A DNA stretch of 64,000 bases from Anaerolineales bacterium (GCA_015075725.1 JABTTV010000001.1:868001-932000), one strand, 5' to 3'. Positions 24,327 through 32,886 are shown, counted from the first letter of the stretch. Notes: a model not told the origin generated them from the letters alone. A program made the numbers and translations.

Positions 24327-25319
24327 CTACACTATCTTCGCCGCTCCGCCAACGCCTGCAACCAAAACATCCTTCACGCCCGGAATTTCCCGCAGACGTT
24401 TCTCCACCTCGGTTTTGTATTCCCCCAAACACAGAACGTGAACATTCGCTCCCGCATCCACCGTGTAGCCCACCGGGAGTCCGCCCGCGCGCCATTCACG
24501 CACTTGATGGAAAATTTCCACTGTAGCGGATTGCCAGTACATCAACGGCGGGTTCGAAGTCATCATCACCGAATGCATCATATCCGAGTCGTGTTCGATA
24601 ATGTTCGCAAAGGCTTCAAAGTCACTTTTCAAAATAGCGTTTCGGCAAATTTCCAACCGACGCGGCGCGTCTGCCACCCGCGCATTCTGCAGAGGACTCG
24701 TCCCTGCAATGGCATGACCTTCGGTCGAGCCCGTCTTTTTATGCACCGAGCTCACGATGGCAACACAATCGACCAGGTTCCAATGATCTGGCGGGGCAAT
24801 GGAATAAGCAAAAGAATTTTCATCTCCCTCACCCATCTGCCATTCGACAAATCCGCCGGGGATGGAGCGTGAAGCCGAGCCCGATCCGCGCCGGGCAAGG
24901 ACGGAGAGTTCGCGTTCGCTCAAGTCCAGTCCCGCCGCCTTGCTTCCCGCCAATGCCAACGCCGCAAACGCCGCGGCGGAAGAGGCAATTCCCGCGCCTG
25001 AGGGAAAATTATTCTCGCTCATCACCTCCGCGTTCATCTTTATCCCGGCTTTTTCCCGCACGAGATCGAGAATGTACGAAACACGCTCCAAGCCTTTCCC
25101 CACCACTTCGCGTCCGTTGATGATCAATTCATCGAACGGCAGAGACGGCTGAAAACTGACCGTGGTGCGCGAGAACAATCCATCCAGGTTCATGGAAATG
25201 GATCCGTTGACGGGAAGACGGAGTTCGTTGTCACGATTTCCCCAGTATTTAATGAAGGCGATATTTGCATTGGCAATCGCTGTTGTTGTTCCTCTGAATC
25301 TATCGGATCGATCAGACAT
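24327..25319 (-). CDS. mvaD: Diphosphomevalonate (or phosphomevalonate) decarboxylase
   Basis: A 330-residue GHMP-kinase-fold decarboxylase of the mevalonate route to isoprenoids. Conserved text: A-F-I-K-Y-W-G-N at 21-28, the ATP loop F-P-S-G-A-G-I-A-S-S-A-A (105-116), S-G-S-A-S-R-S-I-P-G-G-F-V-E-W with R151, and the catalytic Asp D288 in YTVDAGANVHVL. Some Chloroflexota homologues act on mevalonate 5-phosphate instead of the diphosphate and pair with isopentenyl phosphate kinase, so the substrate is open. The first 130 bp overlap the serine recombinase gene in another frame, showing that the element integrated at the 5' end of this gene and now supplies its start region. Confidence 0.9.
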   Translation of the reverse strand: MSDRSDRFRGTTTAIANANIAFIKYWGNRDNELRLPVNGSISMNLDGLFSRTTVSFQPSLPFDELIINGREVVGKGLERVSYILDLVREKAGIKMNAEVMSENNFPSGAGIASSAAAFAALALAGSKAAGLDLSERELSVLARRGSGSASRSIPGGFVEWQMGEGDENSFAYSIAPPDHWNLVDCVAIVSSVHKKTGSTEGHAIAGTSPLQNARVADAPRRLEICRNAILKSDFEAFANIIEHDSDMMHSVMMTSNPPLMYWQSATVEIFHQVREWRAGGLPVGYTVDAGANVHVLCLGEYKTEVEKRLREIPGVKDVLVAGVGGAAKIV

Positions 25320-26875
25320 TTTAGATATAAAACCTTCTGCCCATTTTCAAAGGCGACCTTTCCACGTATATCAAGAAGTTCAATGATTTGCCTTTTCGTA
25401 TTGAAGTCAACACGATCTAAGCCTTTCCTGATTTTAGCGCAAAATGCTTCAATGTAGTTCAACTGGTCATCCGTCATTGTAACGTGCCGTACATGAGACA
25501 TTAGGTCATTCTTTTCTTTGCCTAAGTTAAAAAGCAGTTCTTCAAGTCGGGATTTTCTTTCCGTCAATACTTCTTTAGGAAAATTCCCGTCGAGATATAG
25601 ATCGAGAAGCTTATCTAACTGACTTTGATATTGCGACATTTGCTCTTCGAGAATGCCAAGGCGATTAAATAGAGACTGATTTTCCTGTTCTAACTCCTTT
25701 TGAACGTCATCCAGTCCTACCCGCAAGTTCTCGGGGCTTTCGATTATCATTTTCGCCCATTCCCAAACCACGGCATCAACCCAATCTCCGCGTATACTAG
25801 GCATGTCACATAGGCTTACAACCTGTCTTCTGCCATTACAAAGGTAGTATTGGTGCTTTTGGCGTACAAACTGCCCACGCATAGCATAGCCGCATTTAGA
25901 ACAAGTCAGTCGGCTTTTCATGAGATATTCTTTAACAGCATGTCCACCCCGCTGAACATGCAACTCCTCTTTGCGTTTAGTTGCCCTTGCAAATGTATCT
26001 GGGTCGATTATTTGTGGAACATCCACAGGTATCCATTCGTCACGTGACCGAGGAACCTGCTTTCCGAAGCCACACTTAGTCCTTGGCTTTCTCTTTTTAC
26101 CATCGTCAATCATCTTTGTTTTACCGAAATACCAGGTACCTGTGTAGGTCTCGTTTGTGAGGACATGTATAACCATAGCCCTTTGCCAAACCCCTCTACC
26201 GTGTTTCTTTGCGACATGCTCTTCCCTGTCGCCTCTAGTGGGAACTCTCATTCGGGTAAGCTTCTTGGCAATACCATTAGCGGAAAGCCGAACTCCCCTT
26301 TCGTCTCCGTTTATATACCAGTCAAAGATCATCCGCACAACCGCGGCTTCGTCCTCGTCAATTTCAAACCACGCTTTGTGTGGTTCTGACAGGACCCTGT
26401 ACCCATAAGGAGGACGCGAGCCAGCTACGACGAAGCCGCTTTTGGCTTTGCCTCGCTTACCCCTCTTACTGCGCTCCATGATTTTGGCTTTTTCGTATTC
26501 GGCAATTACACCTCTAATTTGTTTTTGAAGCCGACCTTCGTCATTATCCTCATATTGTGCCATCACAAATTCAATGGCAACCCCTGCCCTATTAAATTCT
26601 TCCTCGATCAGAACTTGATATGCGCTCTTCCTGGCAAGGCGATCAATATCGTACACAATAACCACATCTAGAGGATTACGCGCCATATAGTCGCGTAAAT
26701 TATTTAATGCAGGACGATCTATTGCGGCTCCCGTGTAGTCATCTGTGAATACTTCGACGACCGTGTATCCGCGTTCTAAAGCGTAAGTATGGCAAGCATC
26801 TATTTGGGTTTGTAAACTGTACCCTTTTGATTGCTCGTCGGTGCTTACACGTGAGTATATGGCTGCTAATTTCAT
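25190..26875 (-). CDS. Large serine recombinase (integrase)
   Basis: A 561-residue site-specific recombinase. The resolvase domain has Y-S-R-V-S-T-D-E-Q with catalytic S11 and D-R-L-A-R (R79, R82). A Recombinase domain follows (about 165-290), then a zinc ribbon (LTCSKCGYAMRGQF...YLCNGRRQVVSLC), and a long coiled coil (about 385-470) that controls synapsis. It enters the mvaD coding region and stops 130 bp inside it, so its last 40 or so codons are encoded partly by target DNA, as expected when attP overlaps the integrase 3' end. Such enzymes integrate elements without host factors and need a directionality factor for excision. Confidence 0.93.
   Translation of the reverse strand: MKLAAIYSRVSTDEQSKGYSLQTQIDACHTYALERGYTVVEVFTDDYTGAAIDRPALNNLRDYMARNPLDVVIVYDIDRLARKSAYQVLIEEEFNRAGVAIEFVMAQYEDNDEGRLQKQIRGVIAEYEKAKIMERSKRGKRGKAKSGFVVAGSRPPYGYRVLSEPHKAWFEIDEDEAAVVRMIFDWYINGDERGVRLSANGIAKKLTRMRVPTRGDREEHVAKKHGRGVWQRAMVIHVLTNETYTGTWYFGKTKMIDDGKKRKPRTKCGFGKQVPRSRDEWIPVDVPQIIDPDTFARATKRKEELHVQRGGHAVKEYLMKSRLTCSKCGYAMRGQFVRQKHQYYLCNGRRQVVSLCDMPSIRGDWVDAVVWEWAKMIIESPENLRVGLDDVQKELEQENQSLFNRLGILEEQMSQYQSQLDKLLDLYLDGNFPKEVLTERKSRLEELLFNLGKEKNDLMSHVRHVTMTDDQLNYIEAFCAKIRKGLDRVDFNTKRQIIELLDIRGKVAFENGQKVLYLKCLIDPIDSEEQQQRLPMQISPSLNTGEIVTTNSVFPSTDPFP
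25270..25330. other. Probable attachment junction (left end of integrated element)
   Basis: The conserved part of mvaD begins at about 25285 (T-A-I-A-N-A-N-I-A-F), while the preceding residues MSDRSDRFRG are not family-typical and are also read as D-P-I-D-S-E-E-Q-Q in the recombinase frame. The crossover is therefore probably near GAACAACAACAGCGATTGC on the minus strand. The matching right junction should carry the displaced original mvaD start; no copy was found up to 64 kb. Confidence 0.5.
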
Positions 26876-26918
26876 TTTGCCTCTTGGGCGGGAACTGCGC
26901 CGGGAGCAGTTCGCATCG

Positions 26919-27197
26919 TTAATTTGGCAACTTCTTCGCTATGCGAGTGTCCAAGAAGTTGTTAACGTCGTTGATCAATTCACCGCCCAGAAGCACATAG
27001 CGTTCTTGGGGGGATAATTGAAGCCTGGTGGCAATGTCGTTCAAAAGCAAGCCCACAGGAATCTCGACATCGAGGAGCGTAGCTCCTTGTGCCATCACTT
27101 GCCATTCTTCACGAAGCTCGGCAAGCGCGAGTATCAAACGAGTTCTTTCGCTTGGTTGGTAGTCCATCAGACCATCTAACGGGGGTTGCAGGGTCAT
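26919..27197 (-). CDS. Hypothetical protein
   Basis: A 92-residue protein starting at 27197, where AAAGGAG stands 8 nt upstream; a longer frame to 27263 would translate through a hairpin and is rejected. The middle reads LALAELREEWQVMAQGATLLDVEIPVGLLLNDIATRLQLSPQERYVLLG, mostly helical, with a Leu/Gly pattern similar to small regulators with a degenerate HTH. It lies 43 nt upstream of the recombinase on the same strand, so it could be a directionality factor or control protein for it; that is inference. Confidence 0.6.
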   Translation of the reverse strand: MTLQPPLDGLMDYQPSERTRLILALAELREEWQVMAQGATLLDVEIPVGLLLNDIATRLQLSPQERYVLLGGELINDVNNFLDTRIAKKLPN

Positions 27198-27241
27198 TCT
27201 TAGCTCCTTTGGAGCATTTTGCTCTCCCCCGGCAAGAAAGC

Positions 27242-27271
27242 AAAACGCCCCGGTGAATCCCACCAGGGCGG
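27242..27271 (-). terminator. Strong hairpin followed by T-run, possible attenuator
   Basis: On the minus strand CGCCCTGGTG and CACCGGGGCG form a stable stem around GGATT, followed by TTTTG. It sits between the HTH gene (27390-27608) and the gene starting at 27197, so it may terminate or attenuate transcription entering the recombinase operon. Confidence 0.55.
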
Positions 27272-27367
27272 CTATAATTACATATAGCCCATCCGCCGCG
27301 TCATCGGTGGGTTGGGTCAGGGCGTGTCAAGTGTTGCTGCACTTCTCACGCCCGTCTCAAGGGAAAA

Positions 27368-27394
27368 TAGGTTGTAACCTACAAACTAATTATA
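27368..27394 (-). promoter_or_regulatory. Perfect palindrome beside a -10 box, possible operator
   Basis: TAGGTT-GT-AACCTA at 27368-27381 is a perfect inverted repeat. Immediately upstream on the minus strand is TATAAT (27394-27389). No good -35 is visible. The site could be the operator of a promoter for the 27197 gene and recombinase, perhaps for the LexA-like or HTH protein encoded nearby. Confidence 0.4.
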
Positions 27395-27608
27395 CTCCCT
27401 TTTTCGATTTTGGGGAGTATCTTTTGTCGGTTTTGGATTTGGCATTCTTGATGTAGTCCAGGAGGGATATGCGTTTGACTTGCCAAACTATGCTGAATTT
27501 TCTCGCTTCTATTTCCCCGTCCCGGATCAAGCGCCTAATGTATTCGGGATGATAACCACTTAGTTCAGCGGCTTCACTAACACTCAACCAGTCACCATTC
27601 GTTGCCAT
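27390..27608 (-). CDS. Excisionase-type helix-turn-helix protein
   Basis: A 72-residue protein with the HTH_17/MerR-like pattern W-L-S-V-S-E-A-A-E-L-S-G-Y-H-P-E-Y-I-R-R-L-I-R-D-G and a basic tail. Small proteins of this type act as recombination directionality factors or local repressors in integrated elements. A related protein is encoded at 45500-45745. The spacing to the next gene upstream is 20 nt. Confidence 0.75.
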   Translation of the reverse strand: MATNGDWLSVSEAAELSGYHPEYIRRLIRDGEIEARKFSIVWQVKRISLLDYIKNAKSKTDKRYSPKSKKGV

Positions 27609-27628
27609 AGATCATTCTCTATAGCAAA

Positions 27629-27811
27629 TTATACTCTGCCCTGTGTTGGGTTATTCGTTTTTAAAGGTTCGAGGACTTCTTCGACTGAATCAATTTCCGC
27701 AGAGGTGATTTCTTTTTCTTCCGCCAGCTTGATTAAAAGGCTGTACACCTTCGCCAGCGCCTTGCGCTTTTCGGCTTCTAGATCAAGAGGAGGAAGATTA
27801 ACTTGGACCAT
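27629..27811 (-). CDS. Small hypothetical protein
   Basis: A 60-residue, strongly charged helical protein (DLEAEKRKALAKVYSLLIKLAEEKEITSAEIDSVEEVLEPL). A promoter-like TTGGCT, 17-nt spacer and TAAGAC lies with the -10 box 6 nt before the ATG, as in several other genes of this element. Its position beside the excisionase-like gene and the LexA-like repressor suggests an element-control role. No family recognised. Confidence 0.5.
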   Translation of the reverse strand: MVQVNLPPLDLEAEKRKALAKVYSLLIKLAEEKEITSAEIDSVEEVLEPLKTNNPTQGRV

Positions 27812-27958
27812 TTTCTTGTCTTAGCGGTGATTGACTACTGAGCCAAGTATGACCTTTGCAGTTGGTTGCGATCACCTGTCTGTCCCCTATCCTAAGATAT
27901 GCAGGTTGGAATGTAATTGGGTAAATTAGCCTTAAGTTCACCCCCTAAAGAATTTGCA

Positions 27959-28702
27959 TTAGAACGCAAGGTGTCTGGTGAGGCGGAGCACGGTCCCTAA
28001 AATAAGCTCAGGCGGAATAGCCCGCATGGGTACGTTTTCTTTTTCCGCTTCTTGTGTAAAGAAATCCTCAGTTTCTTTTCCAAACGCCAAAGGAAGCCAA
28101 TTCAACCGTTGCCCAAGTGAGGCATCAATGAGTTTTTCCGGAATCGGGTACGGGTTGGATACTTCCAGGCTTTCCAAGTCCCTATCAGCAGTTAGGCTAC
28201 TGATACGGCAAAGCAAAAATCGCTTGCCGCTCTTTCCAAAAGGTAAGATGGCAATATCGCCTGGCTGAGGGCGTTTGCCGCGGTCACAGATCAATAAGTC
28301 CCCTGCTACTATGGATGCCTCAGGAATATTTTCAGATACAACCAATGCAAACACATCTTCCGGGTTTGCGCCCAGCAAAACACTGGAAAAATGCCCGTGT
28401 TTTTCGGGAAATTCCAGCAATTCCCCGTAACGATTGACTTTTCCCGCGATTACCACTTCAACAATGGCTTCCGCAGTGCCACCGCGTTCAAGAAGCCGTA
28501 TAAAGAAGCCTGAGACGCTATCGCGGGCGAAATAGATGTAACCCTTGTTGTGGAGCGCTTCCAAGGTTTTATGAGCCGTAGGCGGCTTTACAGCGAAATG
28601 ATCTGCCACCTCATCCAAACGCGGAGAGGCTTCGTTAACCCGAATGTATTCTCGCAGAAAATCCAGGTATTCACGTTGGCGGGGAGTTAAGGCGTGGGGC
28701 AT
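27959..28702 (-). CDS. LexA-like transcriptional repressor
   Basis: A 247-residue protein. Residues 1-70 are a LexA-type winged HTH (LTPRQREYLDFLREYIRVNEASPRLDEVADHF, then a recognition helix P-T-A-H-K-T-L-E-A-L). The C-terminal half is S24-like: V-I-A-G-K-V carries a possible Ala-Gly cleavage site, and S-E-N-I-P-E-A-S-I-V-A-G-D-L-L-I corresponds to the catalytic Ser region, though its spacing is two residues longer than in LexA. It is divergent from a HTH replication-type gene (64 nt apart), so it probably represses both as the induction switch of the element. Confidence 0.8.
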   Translation of the reverse strand: MPHALTPRQREYLDFLREYIRVNEASPRLDEVADHFAVKPPTAHKTLEALHNKGYIYFARDSVSGFFIRLLERGGTAEAIVEVVIAGKVNRYGELLEFPEKHGHFSSVLLGANPEDVFALVVSENIPEASIVAGDLLICDRGKRPQPGDIAILPFGKSGKRFLLCRISSLTADRDLESLEVSNPYPIPEKLIDASLGQRLNWLPLAFGKETEDFFTQEAEKENVPMRAIPPELILGTVLRLTRHLAF

Positions 28703-28766
28703 ATCGTTATAGGTTGATTTGACAATCTATTCGAGATTTGATGTGATAGCCATAAATGGGGACATC

Positions 28767-29126
28767 ATGCAACGTTTAGGAGAAATCGCCGCATTCAAAG
28801 ATCGGAACCTTCGCTTGAGAGGTGCAGATATTGCTACCCAGCGCGGTTGGACCGGCGTTCCAAATTTCATCCTCGAGAGTGAAAAGATTTCCATTGGTGC
28901 CAAACTCACCTACGCCATGCTACTCAAATACGCCCGTGAACTCGACGAATGCTTTCCCGGCCAGGACCGCCTTGCCGCTGACATGGGCACTTCCCGGCAG
29001 AGTGTCAACACCTACATCAAGGAGTTGAGCGACGTAGGGCTGATCACCGTTCAACGCCGCGGGCAAGGTCGACCCAACCTCTACACCATTCACATCAAAG
29101 CTTCCTTCTGGAAAAGATCTCGCTGA
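28767..29126 (+). CDS. Helix-turn-helix protein, replication-initiator type (HTH_36)
   Basis: A 119-residue protein. Residues 30-100 show the HTH_36 pattern I-S-I-G-A-K-L-T-Y-A-M-L-L-K-Y-A, then FPGQDRLAADMGTSRQSVNTYIKELSDVGLI and a wing with R-R-G-Q-G-R-P-N-L-Y-T-I. This domain is common in plasmid and phage replication initiators and in regulators. The ATG at 28767 is preferred to an upstream ATG at 28719, which has no support. It is followed by repeats (29136-29203) and the primase gene, so a replication role is plausible. Confidence 0.75.
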   Translation: MQRLGEIAAFKDRNLRLRGADIATQRGWTGVPNFILESEKISIGAKLTYAMLLKYARELDECFPGQDRLAADMGTSRQSVNTYIKELSDVGLITVQRRGQGRPNLYTIHIKASFWKRSR

Positions 29127-29135
29127 ACGCCTGGC

Positions 29136-29203
29136 TGATGTCAAAATTTTTTACATCTTGATGTCAAATCTTTACACTTCTTGAAGTCCAAATATTTGAC
29201 ACT
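29136..29203. repeat. AT-rich direct and inverted repeats, candidate iterons
   Basis: GATGTCAAA occurs at about 29138 and 29160, ACATC-TT-GATGT forms a perfect inverted repeat at 29152-29163, and related TTGAAGTCC and TTTGACAC follow. The cluster starts just after the HTH replication-type gene. It may be a binding site for that protein or part of an origin. Confidence 0.45.
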
Positions 29204-29377
29204 AATACTATGCAGTGATTATCAATCAGGAAACTAAGATACAGTTTAAGTATAAATCCTTTTTGGAGGGGACATCTGTCGGCTTTCGCCGCTGTATCAA
29301 TCCAATTGGGATGGATTGTATAAATGAACAACCATTTTACTCAGAACATAAAGACCCAAGGCAGACCCCCGTGCATA

Positions 29378-29405
29378 CCCCCGTGTAGCCCACACGGGGT
29401 TTTTC
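29378..29405 (+). terminator. Rho-independent terminator
   Basis: CCCCGTGT and ACACGGGG pair around AGCCC, followed by TTTTT. It would end transcripts coming from the HTH gene before the structured region. Confidence 0.7.
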
Positions 29406-29900
29406 CTCAATCCTTCGGGCATCGAGCCGCTCGGATTGAGCCAGGAGATTTGCCCCTCCTCGTGGAGGCCGTGTCCAACAGACTGATTTTCCTCTGGCAC
29501 TACGCAGGCTGGTGCCGCCGGAAAACAGACTGTTTGGCCAGACCCCCACTCGTCGGGTCAACGTGTCGGGGTCGCCGCGTTGCGGTCGTACCCCGACTGC
29601 CAACGCTGCACCCCGGCTCTCCCTCTGGTCGGCCGGGGTGCCCTCGTTGTGTGATCTCGCTTCGCTCGTCCACACCTCGGTGCCACGCTCGGCAAGAGAC
29701 TCACTTCGTGAGACTCTTGCGCTCGCTAGCGCGTTGGCAGTCGGCGTCCTCGACGCCGACACGTGCGGCCGCCGGATTCTCCTGGACCTCTCCGGCGGCC
29801 TCGGAAGCGGTTGCGCCTGCGGCGCTTTATCTTTCATCTTGCACCTCAGTTTTGGTCTTGGCTTATTTGCCGCTAACTCAGCCGGAGACTTTTTCTCCCC
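29406..29900. other. GC-rich, hairpin-dense non-coding region (candidate structured RNA or origin/oriT)
   Basis: About 500 bp that are clearly richer in GC than the flanks. Nested inverted repeats are dense: CTCAATCC/GGATTGAG (29407-29439), GCAAGAGACTCA/TGAGACTCTTGC (29690-29718), GCGCTCGCTAGCGC (29718-29731), TCGGCGTC/GACGCCGA (29743-29760), and CCGCCGG/CCGGCGG (29769-29801). Open frames on both strands have no protein-like composition (Arg/Ser/Pro shadow text), so I call it non-coding. It lies between the HTH protein and the primase. Confidence 0.5.
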
Positions 29901-29930
29901 TCCATGTTAAGTTGAGCGTGGAGGTGCAAG

Positions 29931-30881
29931 ATGAAAAAAGAATTCGAACGAAGCCCCGAAATTCATGTCCTGGCTGGGATGTTATCCGGCACATTCATTC
30001 GGCGCAAAGATTTGTATGCGCGCCAACTGGAGGATGGACGCTATTGTTGCGTCCGCAAACCGCTTGAGGAGAAACATATCATTGCTCATTTAAACGGCGA
30101 TTTGACCCTGGGTACGTACGTGCTTGGAGAAGACAACAAGGCGCGGTTTGCCGTCATCGATGCCGATGACGACCTCCAGTTGGCGCGCCTGGCGAATATA
30201 TCAATGAGCCTGGAAAAAGTTGGGACGCCCTCCTACCTCGAGGCGAGTCGAAGAGGTGGGCACTTGTGGATTTTCTTTCACCAGACTATCTCCGGTCAAG
30301 TGGCGCGGGCATTTGGGAAGAAGATTCTCGCCTCGAATGGTTTGGATAAAATTGAATTATTTCCAAAGCAGGACAAGCTTTGGGAGGGTCCAGGCTCATT
30401 GATCCGCTTGCCTTTTGGCATTCACCGAAAAGACGGTCAACGATATGGGTTCGTGACACCGCGAGGCGAACCACTTGCCAAGACCTTTGCGGAGCAAATC
30501 CGCATGTTGGCAAATCCAAGGACGGTCGATAAGACTGCGCTTGATGAATTCATCAGCCAGTACAAGGCTATCATTCCCAAACCGACCCAAACCAAGGGGG
30601 AGGCGGATGGAGAACCGCTGTCCGTGCAGATCAAGCGCAGTGTGACCGTCTTGGATTTTGTCGGGCGGTACGTTGAACTCTCCCCGGCTGGGCGCGGTCT
30701 ATGCCCTTTTCACGACGACCATCACTTTAGCTTTTCGGTGAATGCGGAAAAGAATTACTGGCACTGTTTCGCGGGCTGTGGTGGTGGCAGCATTATTGAC
30801 TTCTGGATGAAATGGCAGGACGTGGATTTTAGGCAAGCGGTGAAAGAGTTGGCGGGTACGTTATTGAAGCCCACCGGTTAA
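29931..30881 (+). CDS. Archaeo-eukaryotic-type primase fused to CHC2 zinc finger
   Basis: A 316-residue protein. The N-terminal half looks like the AEP primase of TOTE and plasmid systems: F-A-V-I-D-A-D-D (73-80, catalytic Asp pair), S-R-R-G-G-H-L-W-I-F-F (106-116) with the sxH motif, and G-S-L-I-R-L-P-F-G-I-H-R-K-D-G-Q (155-170). The C-terminus is a DnaG-type CHC2 zinc finger with C258, H261, C279 and C283. GTGGAGGTGC precedes the ATG. The combination of an AEP core with a bacterial-type zinc finger is expected in mobile-element primases; it probably primes element replication. Confidence 0.85.
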   Translation: MKKEFERSPEIHVLAGMLSGTFIRRKDLYARQLEDGRYCCVRKPLEEKHIIAHLNGDLTLGTYVLGEDNKARFAVIDADDDLQLARLANISMSLEKVGTPSYLEASRRGGHLWIFFHQTISGQVARAFGKKILASNGLDKIELFPKQDKLWEGPGSLIRLPFGIHRKDGQRYGFVTPRGEPLAKTFAEQIRMLANPRTVDKTALDEFISQYKAIIPKPTQTKGEADGEPLSVQIKRSVTVLDFVGRYVELSPAGRGLCPFHDDHHFSFSVNAEKNYWHCFAGCGGGSIIDFWMKWQDVDFRQAVKELAGTLLKPTG

Positions 30882-30924
30882 TCGTTCCCCTCCCTTTCTC
30901 TACCAACAGTTTGACGAGTTTGTT

Positions 30925-30968
30925 AAAATAAAAAAGGTGTAGCAAGTTCCCAAACCGCACTACACCTT
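30925..30968 (-). terminator. Rho-independent terminator (minus strand)
   Basis: On the minus strand AAGGTGTAG pairs with CTACACCTT over an 18-nt loop, followed by TTTTTATTTTA. It ends the transcript of 30994-31251 and, being symmetric, may also stop the primase transcript from the other side. Confidence 0.65.
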
Positions 30969-30993
30969 GAAGCTCAGGAGCGTTGAGATAGAA

Positions 30994-31251
30994 CTATCTC
31001 GCGCTCCTTTTGTTTAGTTCCTTACGGAACCTAGACTCCATATCGTCCATTTGACGCCGTGACGTTATTTCTAACTCACGAAGCTCACGTGTTGCCGCGA
31101 GAGCTTGACCCTGCCAGTAGTTGGCAGGATTGGGTTGCTCCTGTCGTTGTTTCCAACGACCATCTGAGAAAACTTCCCAGACGAGAAACTCCGCTACAGC
31201 CAAACCCAAAGGATTGGCTAGTAATAAAGAGTAACTTAGCAAATTCAACAT
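30994..31251 (-). CDS. Small hypothetical membrane-anchored protein
   Basis: An 85-residue protein with a hydrophobic N-terminus (MLNLLSYSLLLANPLGLAVAEFLVW) and a basic helical tail with a possible coiled coil (ALAATRELRELEITSRRQMDDMESRFRKEL). The ATG at 31251 has AGGGGGG 9 nt upstream; a GTG at 31260 is possible. Function unknown. It is divergent from the VirD4-like ATPase gene. Confidence 0.5.
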   Translation of the reverse strand: MLNLLSYSLLLANPLGLAVAEFLVWEVFSDGRWKQRQEQPNPANYWQGQALAATRELRELEITSRRQMDDMESRFRKELNKRSAR

Positions 31252-31407
31252 AACTATCACCCCCCTTCCGGCATAAATGTTTCTGTAATGTTAAGGTGCA
31301 AGCAACGGTTGGGAACCTGCTTACGATTAGTTTACTCCAAATCCCCGCCTGGAAACATATTAATTTTGCCGATATACCGCTATAATTGCCCGCAAGGGAG
31401 AAGCGCC

Positions 31408-32886
31408 ATGCTGAGACTTGGAAAGACAGTTGACGGTAATGAGCCGGTTGAATTGTCCCTCGACGAGCGACGCCAGGGAACCTATATCATTGGGACAACC
31501 GGAACCGGCAAATCCACCCTGCTTAAAAACATCATCTACCAGGACATGCGCGACGACACCGAGCATGGGATTTGTGTGCTTGACCCGCACGGTGACTTGA
31601 TCGACGAACTCCTTGAGTTAGTCCCCAAGAACCGAGTAAAAGATGTGATCCTTTATGACCCGACGGATTTGGAGAGACCATTCGGGTTAAATCTCCTGGC
31701 TTGTGACCGGAACGATCCGCATCAAGTCCGCTGGGTGGTATCAACCATCATGGGGACACTGCGGAGGCTGTATTCCTACTCATGGGGTCCGCGGCTTGAG
31801 CATGTGTTGCGGCATTCCCTTTTGACAGCGATGTTGTTACCCGATTCAACGTTCATTGAACTTACCCTTCTCCTCTCCAACGAAAATTACCGTAAGCGGA
31901 TCGTGGAGCAGGTCAAAGACCCGATCATCAAAGAGTTTTGGAACTCATTCCCTCGAAGTGAGCGGGAGCGCTACGACCTGATAAGCTCTACCTTGAACAA
32001 GATCAGTCCCTTTATCACTGACCAAAGTATGCGCAACATCATTGGGCAGCCCCAAAATACGGTTGACCTTCGCAAAGTGATGGATGAGGGCAAAATCTTG
32101 TTTGTGAACCTCTCTAAAGGCGATTTGGGCGAGGAAAGCTCTGCCCTGCTTGGTTCTGTGATCGTCAATCTTGTGTTGATCTCGTCCTTGCAGAGACGCT
32201 CCACCCCTGCACATATTCGCCGCCCTTTCCATTTGGTTGTAGACGAATTTCAGAATATGGCGACAGAGAGTTTTGCTATCTTACAAAGCGAAGCTAGAAA
32301 ATATGCGGTGGATGTTGTTGTGGCGCACCAATACCGTGACCAACTTCTGGATGACCTTAGCCGCGGCTCGACCTTGAATGTTGGGAATATGGTGGTATTT
32401 CGCGCCACGGGGCGGGACAGTTATGAACTTGCCTCCTAATTCGATAACACCCCGCCACCGCCTGAGAAAACGATGGAACCGGTGTATCGCAAATATGACA
32501 ATGCCAGCGACGGGGAAACTTTATACATCCAACCAAAATCTACAACAGGCGTGGGAAGTCTCTATCACGAGGTAGAGCGGATTCGACGGACATACTCTGA
32601 CATGGAGGGGGAACGGGCGAATAAGCTATCCATCTCCCCAAATTATGAGGCATGGTGTAGGTTGATCCACGTTCCGAAAAAGGGACGTCCGCAACTTGTT
32701 GAAAGGCATATCCTGACGGAAAATCTTGGCGATAAGGACAGAGATACAAAAATTGCAAAGCAAATTCGGGAGAATTCAAGAAGCCTTGCCAAGACCAAGA
32801 AGGAAGTCGAACAGGATATTGCTAGAAGGTCGTTTGGGGAAATTTTTGATCAAAGCTCGATAGGTACTAGTGAAAGGCTGAAATAA
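31408..32886 (+). pseudogene. VirD4/TraG-like conjugation ATPase interrupted by a stop codon
   Basis: The frame encodes 343 residues with Walker A GTTGTGKST (29-37), Walker B LVVDEF (about 280) and V-A-H-Q-Y-R-D-Q-L, then TAA at 32437-32439, then continues in the same frame for 148 more codons (FDNTPPPPEKTMEPVYRKYD...) to 32886. The joined 492-residue protein has the normal length for this family, and S-[stop]-F-D-N matches a CAA-to-TAA change. AAGGGAG precedes the ATG. The truncated product keeps the ATPase core but loses the C-terminal region, so the element may be impaired for transfer; a sequencing error is the alternative. Confidence 0.8.

Noticed and set aside
29324..30067. Long plus-strand frame of 247 codons over the GC-rich block
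   Set aside because: Composition is Arg/Ser/Pro/His shadow text, it overlaps the primase start and passes through several hairpins; an equally long minus-strand frame (29337-29837) is of the same kind.
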